The notes beneath the pieces are model-generated. The model made no database searches and had not been told where the DNA came from. It saw only the letters and a list, made by a program, of their open reading frames with translations. A stretch of 64,000 nucleotides of DNA from Acanthosoma haemorrhoidale (taxonomy: Eukaryota; Arthropoda; Insecta; Hemiptera; Acanthosomatidae): positions 86,785,474 through 86,849,473 of the forward strand of contig OV884011.1 in the NCBI GenBank assembly GCA_930367205.1, in the 5' to 3' direction. Shown in pieces: positions 13,478 through 24,214 of this stretch. A program made the position numbers and the translations under genes. Position 1 is the first letter of the stretch. Each line of letters opens with the position of its first letter.

Positions 13478-14045
13478 TTTTGATATGAACACCAACTATA
13501 AATGAAACAGTTTAATGTAGAGCTGGAGTTTTTATAATATACGAAAACCATTCGAACGTTGTAAGTATCTCTGAATTCTATCTTTGCCATTCATACAAAA
13601 TCAGAATACCATACTTAAAATTTCGAAGAAATGACTGAGACCAGCTAAGGGGAGGTTTCGCATTGTTGTTAAATAATAGTTTTAAGCACATCTATAGTAC
13701 GATCCTTTACTTAAATCTATTGAGGCAATAGCCGAAGACAGTCTCATAAACAATGCCAGGACAGTAACGATCGTATCAGTTTACGTACCACCAAATAAAA
13801 TATTAAATGCAAAAGATCAATAAATAGTTTTGAAGTTAAATCCTCAACTGTCAACATGCATTTTGGCATTAATGTTGAAACAATACAAATGGAAAAAAAT
13901 TACTTAATTTCGTCACCAAATATACCGAAGCACCTCATAAAACCCTGCTATCCGAGTATTGGAAATAAACCTGGTGTCCAAGATATAGTAATGACAAAAT
14001 CATACTGCCACCGCATCTCCCGTTCCTGTTTAAAGGTAGTATGAA
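13478..14045 (+). mobile_element. LINE endonuclease-domain remnant (copy 1)
   Basis: The frame through 13733-13811 reads EDSLINNARTVTIVSVYVPP, the apurinic-like endonuclease strand typical of Jockey-clade ORF2 (TVTIVSVYVPPN). Further on, 13919-14000 reads PKHLIKPCYPSIGNKPGVQD followed by IVMTKSY, matching the family pattern PTHYPSIGNRPDVLDI. Stops and frame changes separate the blocks, so it is dead. The upstream part (13478-13600) is shared with the copy at 15463, but this copy has about 100-150 bp more in its middle. Clade assignment rests on motifs only. Confidence 0.7.
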
Positions 14046-15462
14046 TATGATAACTTTGATCATCAAGATTGATTCACAATCATTGTAGTGTGAATATTTA
14101 TGTAAATATCCTCTGTATTATGTAATAGTAAATTGATCATTCGAATAAAGTGTGTTAACATTTGAAACTTCAGATCCGATTGCCCATTTCCGTGCATTAT
14201 TAGGTTTATAAATAAGAATAAAGCACATGGCTTTATCCACTGAGCTATCTATCGAGAACAAAGCTAAGACAATCAAATCTATTTAGCTATGCTTCGCTTC
14301 CAGCAGTGCTTGGGATTGGTGGAATCAAATAGGCTGGAGTGCTTAGGAAGTTCAGACCTGTTAAGCTAATGAATGTTGGTCAACTTTCGGCTGATTAGGA
14401 GAGAGTCAGTAGTAATCAGAAATTCTTCTTTAGTTGGCGCTAGGTTTATTTCTACAGCGTTACAGATACATAACCTCCCAGTTCTAATGTATAGTTAATG
14501 AATAATATTGTGTTTGTAGTGTTTTAAAGACACGACATTTCGTGTAGAAGTTGTTGAATTATTTATTGGTTGCTCGCTTCAGTGCATGTTTTGAGGAATT
14601 ATTTATTGATGAACATTTGTAAAGATATTTCATTAAAGGGTTCGCAAAGAACCTGTTATAAGTAATCTTTTTCTGGAGCACAGTTTTATACTAATGTAGT
14701 TTGTATCATCTAGTTTGCATTGCTAACTGCCATTTTGTGTTCGTATAGTAAATGTTTCTTTATATGTTATAACGCCGTTCTCGAAAAGGTAATTAAAATT
14801 AAATATTAATTAGTTTCTTTCTTTGTTCTAATCCGTCTTCACATTTCTGTGAGCTGTTTCAGTCTCTCCTTGAATGAATATACACGGTTGCCGATGGTGG
14901 GGTTCTACGCTGACGAACCAGTTAAAAACAGGTTGCTTGGCTCTGCTCGGAAAAGGGGGGACATATTCACCTCATTGTTTCCATGACAACCCTCAATGAA
15001 GCTCATGCGTGAATGGATGGCCACACATTGAAAGCGCCTGTCTCATCGATAGCAGGCGCTGGGTGAATCGACCCTGTAGTAGCTTAAGCTCAAGGTTTCT
15101 GCAGTTCAGCGGCTACATAGAGTCGGTTACCTCTAGGCCCAAGTAGCACTGATCTATTAATAAAAAACTAAAATATTTTTGTTTTTCTAATGCTTTGTTT
15201 CTCAAATCCTGTGTTGTAATTTTATCGGAAATAAAATTACTTTACAAGGTGAGATTAGGAACCGATGGGCTTGGATCATCAATAAGGGAACACGTGCTCA
15301 TCCTCGACACGACTAGGTTAAGTAAATAATAAGCTCCTATATTTTTTATTGACACCTTTTATTGATTTACTACTTACATTACTGAATTGTTTACATCAAT
15401 TGTATTATTAGCAAAGCAGCTGAGTTATTATCATGAACACAAGTTAGTTAGTTAGCTTAGCT

Positions 15463-15685
15463 AATTTTGGTATGAACACCAACTGTAAATTAAACAGTTT
15501 AACGTAGAACTGGAGTTTTTCTTATATACGAAAACCATTCGAATATAGTAGGTATCTCTGAATTCTATCTTGCCCATTTCCAAAGACATTTTCATAAACA
15601 ATGCCATGACAGTAACGATCGTAACAGTTTACGTACCACCAAATGAAACTTTAAATGCAAATGATTTATAAATAATTGTTAACAG
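15463..15685 (+). mobile_element. LINE endonuclease-domain remnant (copy 2)
   Basis: Direct repeat of copy 1, with shared blocks GAACACCAACT, ACGAAAACCATTCGAA, TATCTCTGAATTCTATCTT and CAGTAACGATCGTA. It encodes INNAMTVTIVTVYVPPN, the same endonuclease strand. It lacks the middle section of copy 1, so the two derive from the same element family by separate insertions or by duplication followed by deletion. No intact frame. Confidence 0.65.
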
Positions 15686-16554
15686 AAAACTAAACTGGGT
15701 CAAGTCCCCATATTTTATTGCTAACATAAATAATTAATTATTAACAATTAGTTAGAAGGTTATTCGATCACATGATCAGTAAATAACGAATATAAAATTA
15801 ATGTTGAGTAATATTTTAACCATATAAAGGGACAAGGGGAAAAACAGCGTTTTTTATTTTGTATCAGGAAAAAAAGAGTCAAAACCCCTAGTTTTTAAAC
15901 AGAAAAGAATCGGCCTCTAGGAAAAAAACAATATAATAGCCGGGAGTTTGAGGGAGAACTCCTTATCCGGTGTAAGTGAACAAACCCATCTATTTTATAT
16001 ATTGTAAACACGCTTCTTTAATTTATTTTATTAATCAAATTAATATTTCAACAATATAGGAGAAGATTATTTTCGCTCTCCTGAAAATGTTTGAAAAAAG
16101 GAGTTATACTGTTTTTTTTTTTCTAGACCCCTTCATATGTTAACACTAATGTAGTTGAGCAGCCAATTATTAATCAAAATAGATACTTTTATCCATAACA
16201 GCTTCTTAGATTTAAATTTAGAAATCTTCAACAATATTTTATTATTTATTATAATAGTATGCTGGCGTTACTGTTATGCACCAAAGAGTTGGCACTGGAA
16301 ATGTTTACAATACACTAAGTTTTGGAAGAACTTGCATAGTATTGAGCCTAAATAAATATTTTTTCTCAACAATGTCCTTTTTTTTACATTCTATAGAATC
16401 TTATAAATTGCCTCTACCAATATAAAATGCAAAATGGTACTTATTGTATTTACTGTTGCTACATTTTTGTGGATATACAATCATATCCTGTTATAAATCT
16501 GATGTACATAATACAGGGTTTTTTAAATTTAAAAGGTGACGATGATCCAAATTG

Positions 16555-18010
16555 ATAAAAACTCACTTGATCATAGTTTCATGGACAGTATGTTACCATC
16601 TATGCGGAAACGGTGGTGGAGTCATAGCGTTAAACACCGCGTTAGTGCTGTCTTTGGAGGATAAACTCGCCCACCGTCGACCCTCCAAACAAGGGGTGCA
16701 GGTTGGCGTTTTTAGTGTCTCAAGAGAGGTATGACCCCTCTTCACAGCGTCCTGAAATTGTAGAACACTTGCCAGTCAAGTGAGTGAGTAGTGGGGCATC
16801 GTAGAGCAGAGTACATCGATAAAGCTGGTGAGTTCTCTTCCCCGCCTACAGTATAGAATTTCGTCAGTGCTATCACAGTCGCATTCTTGTCTTCTTCAAT
16901 GTCAGACGTCTAGATGTTAAAGAGCACCGGATACCAGACGGCTGCTTGGGGAACTCCACATATTTAAGATAAGGGGTTAGTGAAATTCACAGTCGCAGTG
17001 CTTGCTGCCGGTCCTGTGTGGCTGTTTTGTTAGTAGGAGATCTAGGGTAAAGGTCATTCGACTGTATCTTCTATGGTGAAATGTGAAGTTCTGGGGCTGG
17101 TCCGACTGTCAAGGGTGCCTTCACCCTTTCAGTTGGAAGAAAGGAATCATTGTTCCACTGTGGATGTCAAGCATTCAGATCTCCAACAATGAAGACGCAC
17201 GTTCGTTTAGAAGAACTGAGAATTCTTGGAGAGACGCCCCCTCAGTCCTTCATACAAGGCGATGAGATAACTAGGGTTTCCTATTGTTATTCTTCACCCT
17301 CAAGAGGTAGAGCCTGACATCAAATGTACCACCTACCCAAGGGGGGGTGAACTGGTACGGATACAATTTGTAACCATTGCAGGCCACGCGATGTTCAGTT
17401 GCATCCCAATCTTTGGGAGTCGTGTTCTTTTGAACATCTGACACAAACGACCGTTTGGTCACAATGGTTCTTAGAGTAGCCTAATTCCTGACATCTGTGA
17501 CATAGGGGGGGGGGTGACTTGTGTTGTTTATAGAGCTCCTCACCCTGAAATCACTTGGTTGATGATTCGGATTTTTTTCAGGTCTTTTAAGGTATTAGTG
17601 AGCCCCACTGTCGCTGTTATTGCGAGATTTCTATTTTTCCGCCATTAGTGGTAGTTTTTCTTAACCGGCAGTTATTATGACCCTAGGACTCCTGGGGTGG
17701 CTTTTAGCGTTTCTTCTCCTTAGTCATGTCTATTCCTATTGCTAGGAATTAGCTGGAATACCTCCTCCCAAGGCATAGGTGGCGAGGGCGGGGGAGCCTT
17801 CTCATCGGACCTTGCTAGTCTCGCTCTTGTATTGGGGGACGCGAAAAGCGATTTGACTACGTAAAGAGGGGTTTCGCTGGGAGTCCGTCTAATGCGCTCG
17901 GCCCCGCTGTTCTGCTGGATAGGCTCCACCCATTCTGTCAGTAGGAGCAGCGTTCAGAGGGAAAAAATGTGTTTCGCTTCTTTTTTCTTTGCTAGTTTTG
18001 GTGGTACAGT
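16555..18010 (-). mobile_element. Decayed Jockey-clade LINE: ORF1 zinc knuckles, EN, RT
   Basis: Minus-strand order matches a non-LTR retrotransposon. First comes ORF1-like coding sequence (17929-17720, proline-rich, APPPSPPMPWEE). Two zinc-knuckle motifs follow: CHRCQELGYSKNHC at 17502-17461 and CVRCSKEHDSQRLGC just after, both Cys spacings intact, with Tyr in place of His in the first. An endonuclease signature GDLNA, stop, HPQW lies at about 17190-17156 (family form GDFNAHHxxW). A reverse-transcriptase strand reading CGVPQAAVWYPVLFNI lies near 16965-16915 (family form RGVPQGSVLGPLLFNIY). Spacing between EN and RT is far too short, so large internal deletions occurred. Many stops; not functional. 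Confidence 0.75.
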
Positions 18011-19644
18011 TTTAGCCGATTTTTGCAGGTGACCCGAAATAAACCCGGTATGCTGGACATGTGACGTTGCTTATGTCATGGGAGTCTTTTATATACCCTA
18101 TGCGTTCCTGATATGAAGGGGGGGGGCTAAGGTAACAGGATTCAGCGATCCACAGGTATAACGTGTCTTAGTTGATATCCATCATATTGCCAATAAGTGC
18201 ATGTTCAACTCACGTGTGGTATAATTAAGGTTTCTATTTTAGCCATGAAAAATATGTTATTGACAGTTATTTATTGGCTAAAGGCTCAATACCCTACTTA
18301 ATATGATAGGAATTATTTATAATTATACATTTATTTGTAATTATAAGTAATCTGTTATAATTGATTCTTTATTATCTCTTACAAGGCTGTCTTTACCTTA
18401 AGCAACTTCCAGGCATCATGCAAATTATTCGTTCAAAATATCATCTCTCTACACGAAACTGAGGTTACGAAAAAAATACAACTACTCATATGATATAAGC
18501 TTTCATTGTTTTAGGTTTAATTATGTTATATTTTGCACCCCCTAAACATATTTAATTCGAATCACTAAGATGTATGTTTGACGTAACACCCTAGTAATTA
18601 TAGAAAATATTTGTTATTTTTATTAACAATTACTTTTTTGATGATGTTTAATTATTTTTGAGAGGCTGTTTTTATTTTTAGTATTGTCAAAACATCATGA
18701 AAATAACGTTCAGAATATCATGCCTATGGAAAAACATTGGTTTATTGTACGCTGAAAATACGATGTTAATGACTGTTTCAATGATAGTGAAGTTATAATT
18801 AGACGTTGGTATAATTATCTTCCATGTATTAAATGAGACTTCCATGACCGTTTCATGTTTGGTGAACAAGAGGACTCACAAACACACACCTAAATGTTTT
18901 TGTTAAACCATATTTAGTTATAATATGGATCGAATATTATTAAAAGTTAGCAGCTAAAGAGAAAATATTCTTCCAGGTTCGGATAAAGGTGGACCCCAAA
19001 AAAAAACTTCTGTATTTAGCTCTATCAAAATTATACCGATACATTAAAATATGGCTTTTTCATGTGATACCACTGGCAAACTTTGCTGTTGTAACTTACA
19101 TTATAGGGTTCACATCGTGTCAACGCTGTCTACATCGCGTACAGTCAGCAAGAGTTTGGCCAAAGGGAATTCATATTGGGAAGGGTCTCTCGTGCAGGGT
19201 CAGGTTAGTTTGCTTGGTTGAGCACCCGGACTGGATATTATTTAGCCCCCTATCCCCGCTGAGCTCGAGTCCGGAACATATCAGTGTATGTTTTATTTGT
19301 ATTGTAATTAGTTTGCTTATTAAGGAAAAGATCAAGAAAATCCTAAAAACATCAATGTTTGAAATTAGGATTTCTTGACACATTGATTTTAGTTAAGGCC
19401 TATGGATATTGTATGTGAGAACCTCTCTACAACCACTCATTTATGATTTGGGTTCGTACTTTTGTGCAAATAACGTTATTGTTGAACATAAAAAAAAAAT
19501 AATACAAATTATAATCACCCTGCATCGTGCATATTGATTTTCAGTAATTTAATAATCGACTTCTCACAACGGACTTGAGTCTTCCGATACAAGCTATTTT
19601 GGTTTTATATATTTCCGTAACGGTTTGGAACGACTCAATTCTAC

Positions 19645-19718
19645 TTTTAATAGTTAGGTAATAACTTTCTGTGTTTTAATAGTTTGGTAATAACTTTCTG
19701 TGTTTTAATAGTTTGGTA
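19645..19718. repeat. 29-bp tandem repeat, about 2.5 copies
   Basis: The unit TTTTAATAGTTTGGTAATAA plus CTTTCTGTG occurs at 19645-19673 and 19674-19702 (one mismatch), with a partial third copy to about 19718. It sits in the intron, about 50 bp downstream (in gene sense) of the donor of the T1 exon. No function is evident; likely replication slippage. Confidence 0.9.
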
Positions 19719-19769
19719 TAGCTAGTTATATCTATCGGCTACAATGGGGTAATGAGAAGATGGACATAC

Positions 19770-20035
19770 CTGAATTTGTTGGTAGCCAGTTCGCCTAGCT
19801 CGTAGAACTTGATCTCCTCAGAGAAGACGTCGAGGGGCACGTTGACCGGCCTCCTGAGCCTGCCACCACTCTGGTAGTAGTAAAGGATGGCGTCAAAGGA
19901 CGGCCGGTTTCTGTCGAAGAAGTACTCGTTCCTCAGGGGATCGAAGTAGCGTATCCTCCTCGACGGGTCACCCAACAGGGTATCCGGGAACTGGTTCAGC
20001 GTCCGCAACTGCGTTTCGAAACGCAGCCCCGAAAC
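19770..20035 (-). CDS. Sh: Shaker K+ channel exon: T1 tetramerization domain
   Basis: The 266 bases encode 88 residues plus two bases of a split Arg codon. This is the T1 (BTB-like) domain by which four Shaker-family subunits recognise each other in the cytoplasm. Visible landmarks: [20 protein letters not shown] at the start, [20 protein letters not shown] in the middle and [20 protein letters not shown] near the end. The acceptor (pyrimidine run then CAG) precedes 20035, and the donor GTATGT follows 19770. It enters in phase 0 from the exon ending ERVVIN at 47020 and leaves in phase 2 into REDEGF at 10493, so all three exons join without a frame break. Relative to fly Shaker it differs by a handful of conservative changes. 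The longer open frame around it (to 20122) includes intron. Confidence 0.98.
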
Positions 20036-23000
20036 CTGAAAAAAAGAGACAAAACAGTGAAATAAAGGTACCAAGGTCACATTAAAATAAGTTGTTGGAA
20101 AGAATCTTAAAGAAGAATACATGAAGAAGGATTATTCTTTTGCTTTTCTTATTTATTTAATTCTATCAACTGTCTATAGGAGTTTTTATCATAATGATAT
20201 CCGTGATTTATATTATATGTTTCAACAGTTTCTTAAAGATTTCGGTGATATTTCTCACAATCACTAATTCGTCATTCTGTTTGAATGAGTTCAAGTCCCG
20301 TCTCCTGTGAGTTTGGACCTATAAATAGTAAACAGTAATTTTGTTTTAAGATTTTTATTTTGATTACCCAACGACATGAAAAATATTTTTAACTAATAAT
20401 ATAAAGTGATTATGGGTTAATGATGGATGAATTACCTGGTCATAAAAAATTAACATTTACCGTCATAATGAAAAGTGTATCAAACTATAGCTTTCGTTGA
20501 CCTAATAATAATATGTAATTTTGTTTTTTTATTTTTAACCGTAATTACCCAGTCATTAAAATGGAGTTAAGAAATGACATTTGGGTATTTAAAAAGGGAG
20601 ATAATATTTATCGTGTTAGTTGCATTTTTTTATACTCTTATCGTGTAGAACATAAAACCAATCCTGTGGCAAATGACGGCGTGTCGTAATTAAAATTATA
20701 TTTTCTAATCATATTCTGTAGGATAGTTATCAAGTTAAAGCATTCGTTGCATAGGATGATAATTTGTATTTTTTGTTATATTTATTTTTAATGTTAGTAA
20801 GTACGCAAAGCTATTAAAACCCTGTTTCCATTTTTAACTCAACAAATGTTTTATCAAGAGAGGAGACTCGGTCAGCATATTAGTTTGATTTAATGATAGT
20901 GTTTTTTTTAAATAAAACCACACCAGTGTTATATTGTGTAATAAATTATTGATTTTTGTTAAAATAAATAATGATCTCCCATTATAACTGAGTTTGGTGT
21001 TAATTTGAAGATCTGATTATATATATATATGTAAAATAACAACTTCTATTAATCAGTTAACTACCCTGTTTAATAATAATTTGTTCCATAGCATATTGTG
21101 TGGAAACTATAAATGTATAGAAACATTTAATCGGATTAATAACAATTCCTTTTTAAGTATTTCCATAAAACAGCTATGGGATCAAATTTCTAAGTACTAT
21201 TTATCAAGTATTAAGCATCAATGAAGGTGTTCCAGAGAAACTGTTTTTTGAACGTGTATGCTAGTAAATAGTATTACGAATTCTTTAACTTGAAAACTAC
21301 CCTACACAATATGATTAGAAAATATAATTTAAAAATAGTTTTATAATTCAATTACCTTATACTTAAATCACCAAGAGGGACTAATTATTATGATCATCGA
21401 TACCCTTAATTGTGTTGTACTGCGCCCTAAGTAAATTTTCATGTGTATCTTGAAATGTCAATTTTTGTAAAGTAATTTGTTCAATTTTTCTTATCAATAT
21501 ATATCACTATGCACATAGCAATCGATATTAATAGCAGTGTTTATGACTCGGCGTTATTATGTTCTTGTTGCTTTGTATACAATGATTGCAGGAGATCATG
21601 GGGCCAATTCTCCCTTAGGTGTAAGTCTGAACTTCCTGTAGTGAAATGAGAGCACAGAGCTAGTTAGAGTAGAGTTAGTTAGTACAGGGACCGGGATGAA
21701 TAAGTACTATGAGTGTGATAACGTCAGTAACTTTTAAGTGTTTATAAATATACGCAAGGATTTCTCACAATGTTGAAAAGAAGAAATAAAATACTAAACG
21801 TGAAAATATGATTGGTTAGAGAACAATATAAAAAGCACATCCACACTGCATTGTGTCCCTTTCTGTTAGTCTCAGAAGTGCTATCATTTGAATGAATGAT
21901 TTAATCCATTACTGGCTAAAAGCCACGTTCAAGCAACATTAATTTATAAAAAATAATTGGAATTGTGTAATTATAAAACTGTTTTATAACACTAACTTAC
22001 TTATTAGAACCTGGATATCTTGTAGGAAATTCAGTTTTTTTATATGTGATATTCAATATGATCTATAGCACACTAAGTACGTGCCCAAACATAACGTGAG
22101 TTGTATTTTAGCTTTCCCTGGGTTCCCTCTTCTTTAGATTTTTCCGTGCAAGACATGAATCTTTTAGTGCACCTCTATTACTCCTTCAAATTCCTAAAAT
22201 TCATTGATGCATATTTTAAGTTTACATTCACTTTTAGTCTTTGTAATATCATTCAATTTTGATAAACATTTTTTCATTTCAGAAATACTCAGGTTGTCTG
22301 ACTGAGGAACATTGCGGTTGCTTATGGCTCGCTTTTCAAGTTTCCTGATTCCCGAAACGGGTTAATCATTCTTTGACCAAGCTACCTGGGTATCTGAGAT
22401 CTCGTCCAGAGGAGATGGATGGGTAGAAGGCTAACATCTAAGTCTGCTCAGTTGATTGAAATCATTAATGTCATCGTTCTATGTTTCCTTTGGCTGGATA
22501 AACGAACTAATTTTATTTTCCAGGCTATATGAGATTTGATATTATGGGATTTGCTCTTACGAAATTGTTTAAATTATGATTGGGTGTCTCAGGAAAGGCA
22601 TCACTGTCAATTTTTTAAAAAGTTTATTCAAGGCTGTATATATCTTATATATTTTGGTTGGGTGGATTTTACTTACCCCTTATTATTATCCTATTACATA
22701 TCAATGTTGTTTTTATCATTTTCCTTACATGTTTCGGTCTTTTGTGAGAGTACTCCAGTTTAAAAAGGAACGTGATTCAATTATAATAAAACTAGTTAGA
22801 TATCATTTGTCGTCATTTTTTTTAATAAATAGTCATGCTTAGGGAAATACAAGAGTTCTTTTGTTTGTATATTGTGCTACTGCTGATTTAACACAGGGTA
22901 TGACAGGGCTTTAATGAAAATTAACGGTCTTTTGGATGTGACGCATAGAACTTTCAAATATACGCAGTAGAAAGTTGATTTGTAATGGTACTAAACTCCC

Positions 23001-23249
23001 CGACTGTTTGGAACCGAATCACACTAGCTTCGTAATTTCATATTTGAAAAGTGTATAATTTTCATTTGCTTCATAAGCTTCATAAATAGGTAAATGTCGT
23101 CGTTTTTGAAATGGTATAACAACATACATGGTAGCTTGACCCTCTGATGAGTTAAAATGTAAAACATAGCAAGAAACACAGACAAATAAACTGTATGATG
23201 TTGGATTAGTATTAAGGTTTTCAAGAAGAGTTATTGTTATTTTTGTTAA

Positions 23250-23377
23250 TTCCTTTATTGTGCAATAATTACAATCTGCCTTTTATAAGGCAATAAGTAA
23301 TTAAGATATATGCTCTCATTCATACAATATTAACAGTTCATCATTCACTCGCTCATTCATACCATATTGTTATTGTT
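23250..23377 (-). repeat. LINE 3' tail (copy B)
   Basis: In plus orientation it reads TTTATTGTGC, then ATTACAATCTGCC, AAGGCAATAAGTAATT, CTCATTCATAC and TTCATCATTCACTC. The same order of blocks appears at 62115 and, inverted, at 49850-49975. Only the 3'-most untranslated part of the LINE is present, as expected from 5' truncation during target-primed insertion. Confidence 0.75.
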
Positions 23378-23547
23378 ACAACGTTTTTTAACGTTATATG
23401 ATAAACGCATTCTGTACCTTATGTTTTAAAGTTAACTTTCTGTTTTTTATGTTTTCGTCCAAAAAATAATATCATCATCTTGGATGAGCTTAATGGCTCT
23501 CGTACAAAGTAAATGTTTCAACTAAAAAGAATAATAACAGTTATGGC

Positions 23548-24192
23548 TTAATAACTTACTATATCCGTCCTGTGGACTGTTTATATTTCCGATTAAGAAG
23601 CTTAACCTTTATGGGCACGTAGTAAAAATATAGGATTAGTAGGTAGGACGAATATTAAGCTAGAAGATTTTGAATGCCACCGTCGGAAATAAAGGAATCA
23701 CTGAGACATATTTAATGGAGAATCAAATTTATAAAAATTACTTTTCGCCTGCCGGGAGGAACAATGAGACAACTAAAAAATGGTCGTTTCAAGAACACCT
23801 CAAACGAAATAGTTGAAAATTTGAATAGCTAGTCAATTTTTTACCTGATAATTTTTTGGAATCCGAACGGTTTGAACGTTTACATAAAAGTCAAAATTGA
23901 TGTTGAAGACAACTTGACAGTAATTCGACAGTTTAATTTAGGACAATTAACGGTATAATTAGAAAGATTTTAAATTGCCCAATTGTTCTTTCTGGAAGGA
24001 GATAAGTAGCTTTTATAAATTTGTTCCTCCATTAAATATATCTCGGCGATTCCTTTATTTCCAGCGATAGCATTCAGAATCTGCTGTCCCGAATTCGTTC
24101 TACTTTCTAATCCTATATTTTTACGACGTACTCAAAAAGTTAAATCTTCTTGATTGGAAATCTAAACAGCCAATAGTTAGTAGGTTAATACC
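23548..24192. repeat. Long inverted repeat, arms about 225-235 bp
   Basis: Left arm about 23548-23780 and right arm about 23968-24192 are reverse complements with roughly four of five bases matching by eye, separated by about 187 nt. Shared blocks include GTAAAAATATAGGATTAG, GGAAATAAAGGAATC, ATATTTAATGGAG and CAAATTTATAAAA. Both arms, read outside-in, carry a parallel open frame (GNKGI, YLME, QIYK), so each may be a fragment of the same unidentified element ORF in tail-to-tail orientation. As part of Shaker pre-mRNA it would fold into a long, imperfect double-stranded RNA. Confidence 0.85.
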
Positions 24193-24214
24193 TACTAACT
24201 ATTGGCTGTTTAGA
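24161..24214. repeat. Perfect 25-bp foldback, 4-nt loop
   Basis: 24161-24185 (TCTAAACAGCCAATAGTTAG plus TAGGT) and 24190-24214 are exact reverse complements around the loop TAAT. It overlaps the outer end of the long inverted repeat's right arm, so the right edge can pair either locally or with the distant left arm. A perfect stem with so short a loop suggests a recent foldback duplication event rather than a microRNA. Confidence 0.9.

Larger units (their letters stand above)
10494..19769 (-). other. Shaker intron between T1 and S1-S5 exons
   Basis: About 9.3 kb, phase 2 (AG|G, Arg codon), GT-AG borders. It contains a 77-nt hairpin at 12.6 kb, two LINE endonuclease fragments, one larger LINE remnant and a 29-bp tandem repeat close to the T1 donor. 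The stretches 10.5-12.5, 14.1-15.4 and 18.2-19.6 kb are AT-rich with no recognisable gene. A GC-richer patch at 14.87-15.13 kb, with an 8-bp stem AGCGCCTG/CAGGCGCT near 15029-15060, is unassigned. Confidence 0.9.

Noticed and set aside
18989..19378. 129-codon plus-strand frame
   Set aside because: Starts at GTG, mixed composition, no recognisable domain and antisense to Shaker; kept out as chance.
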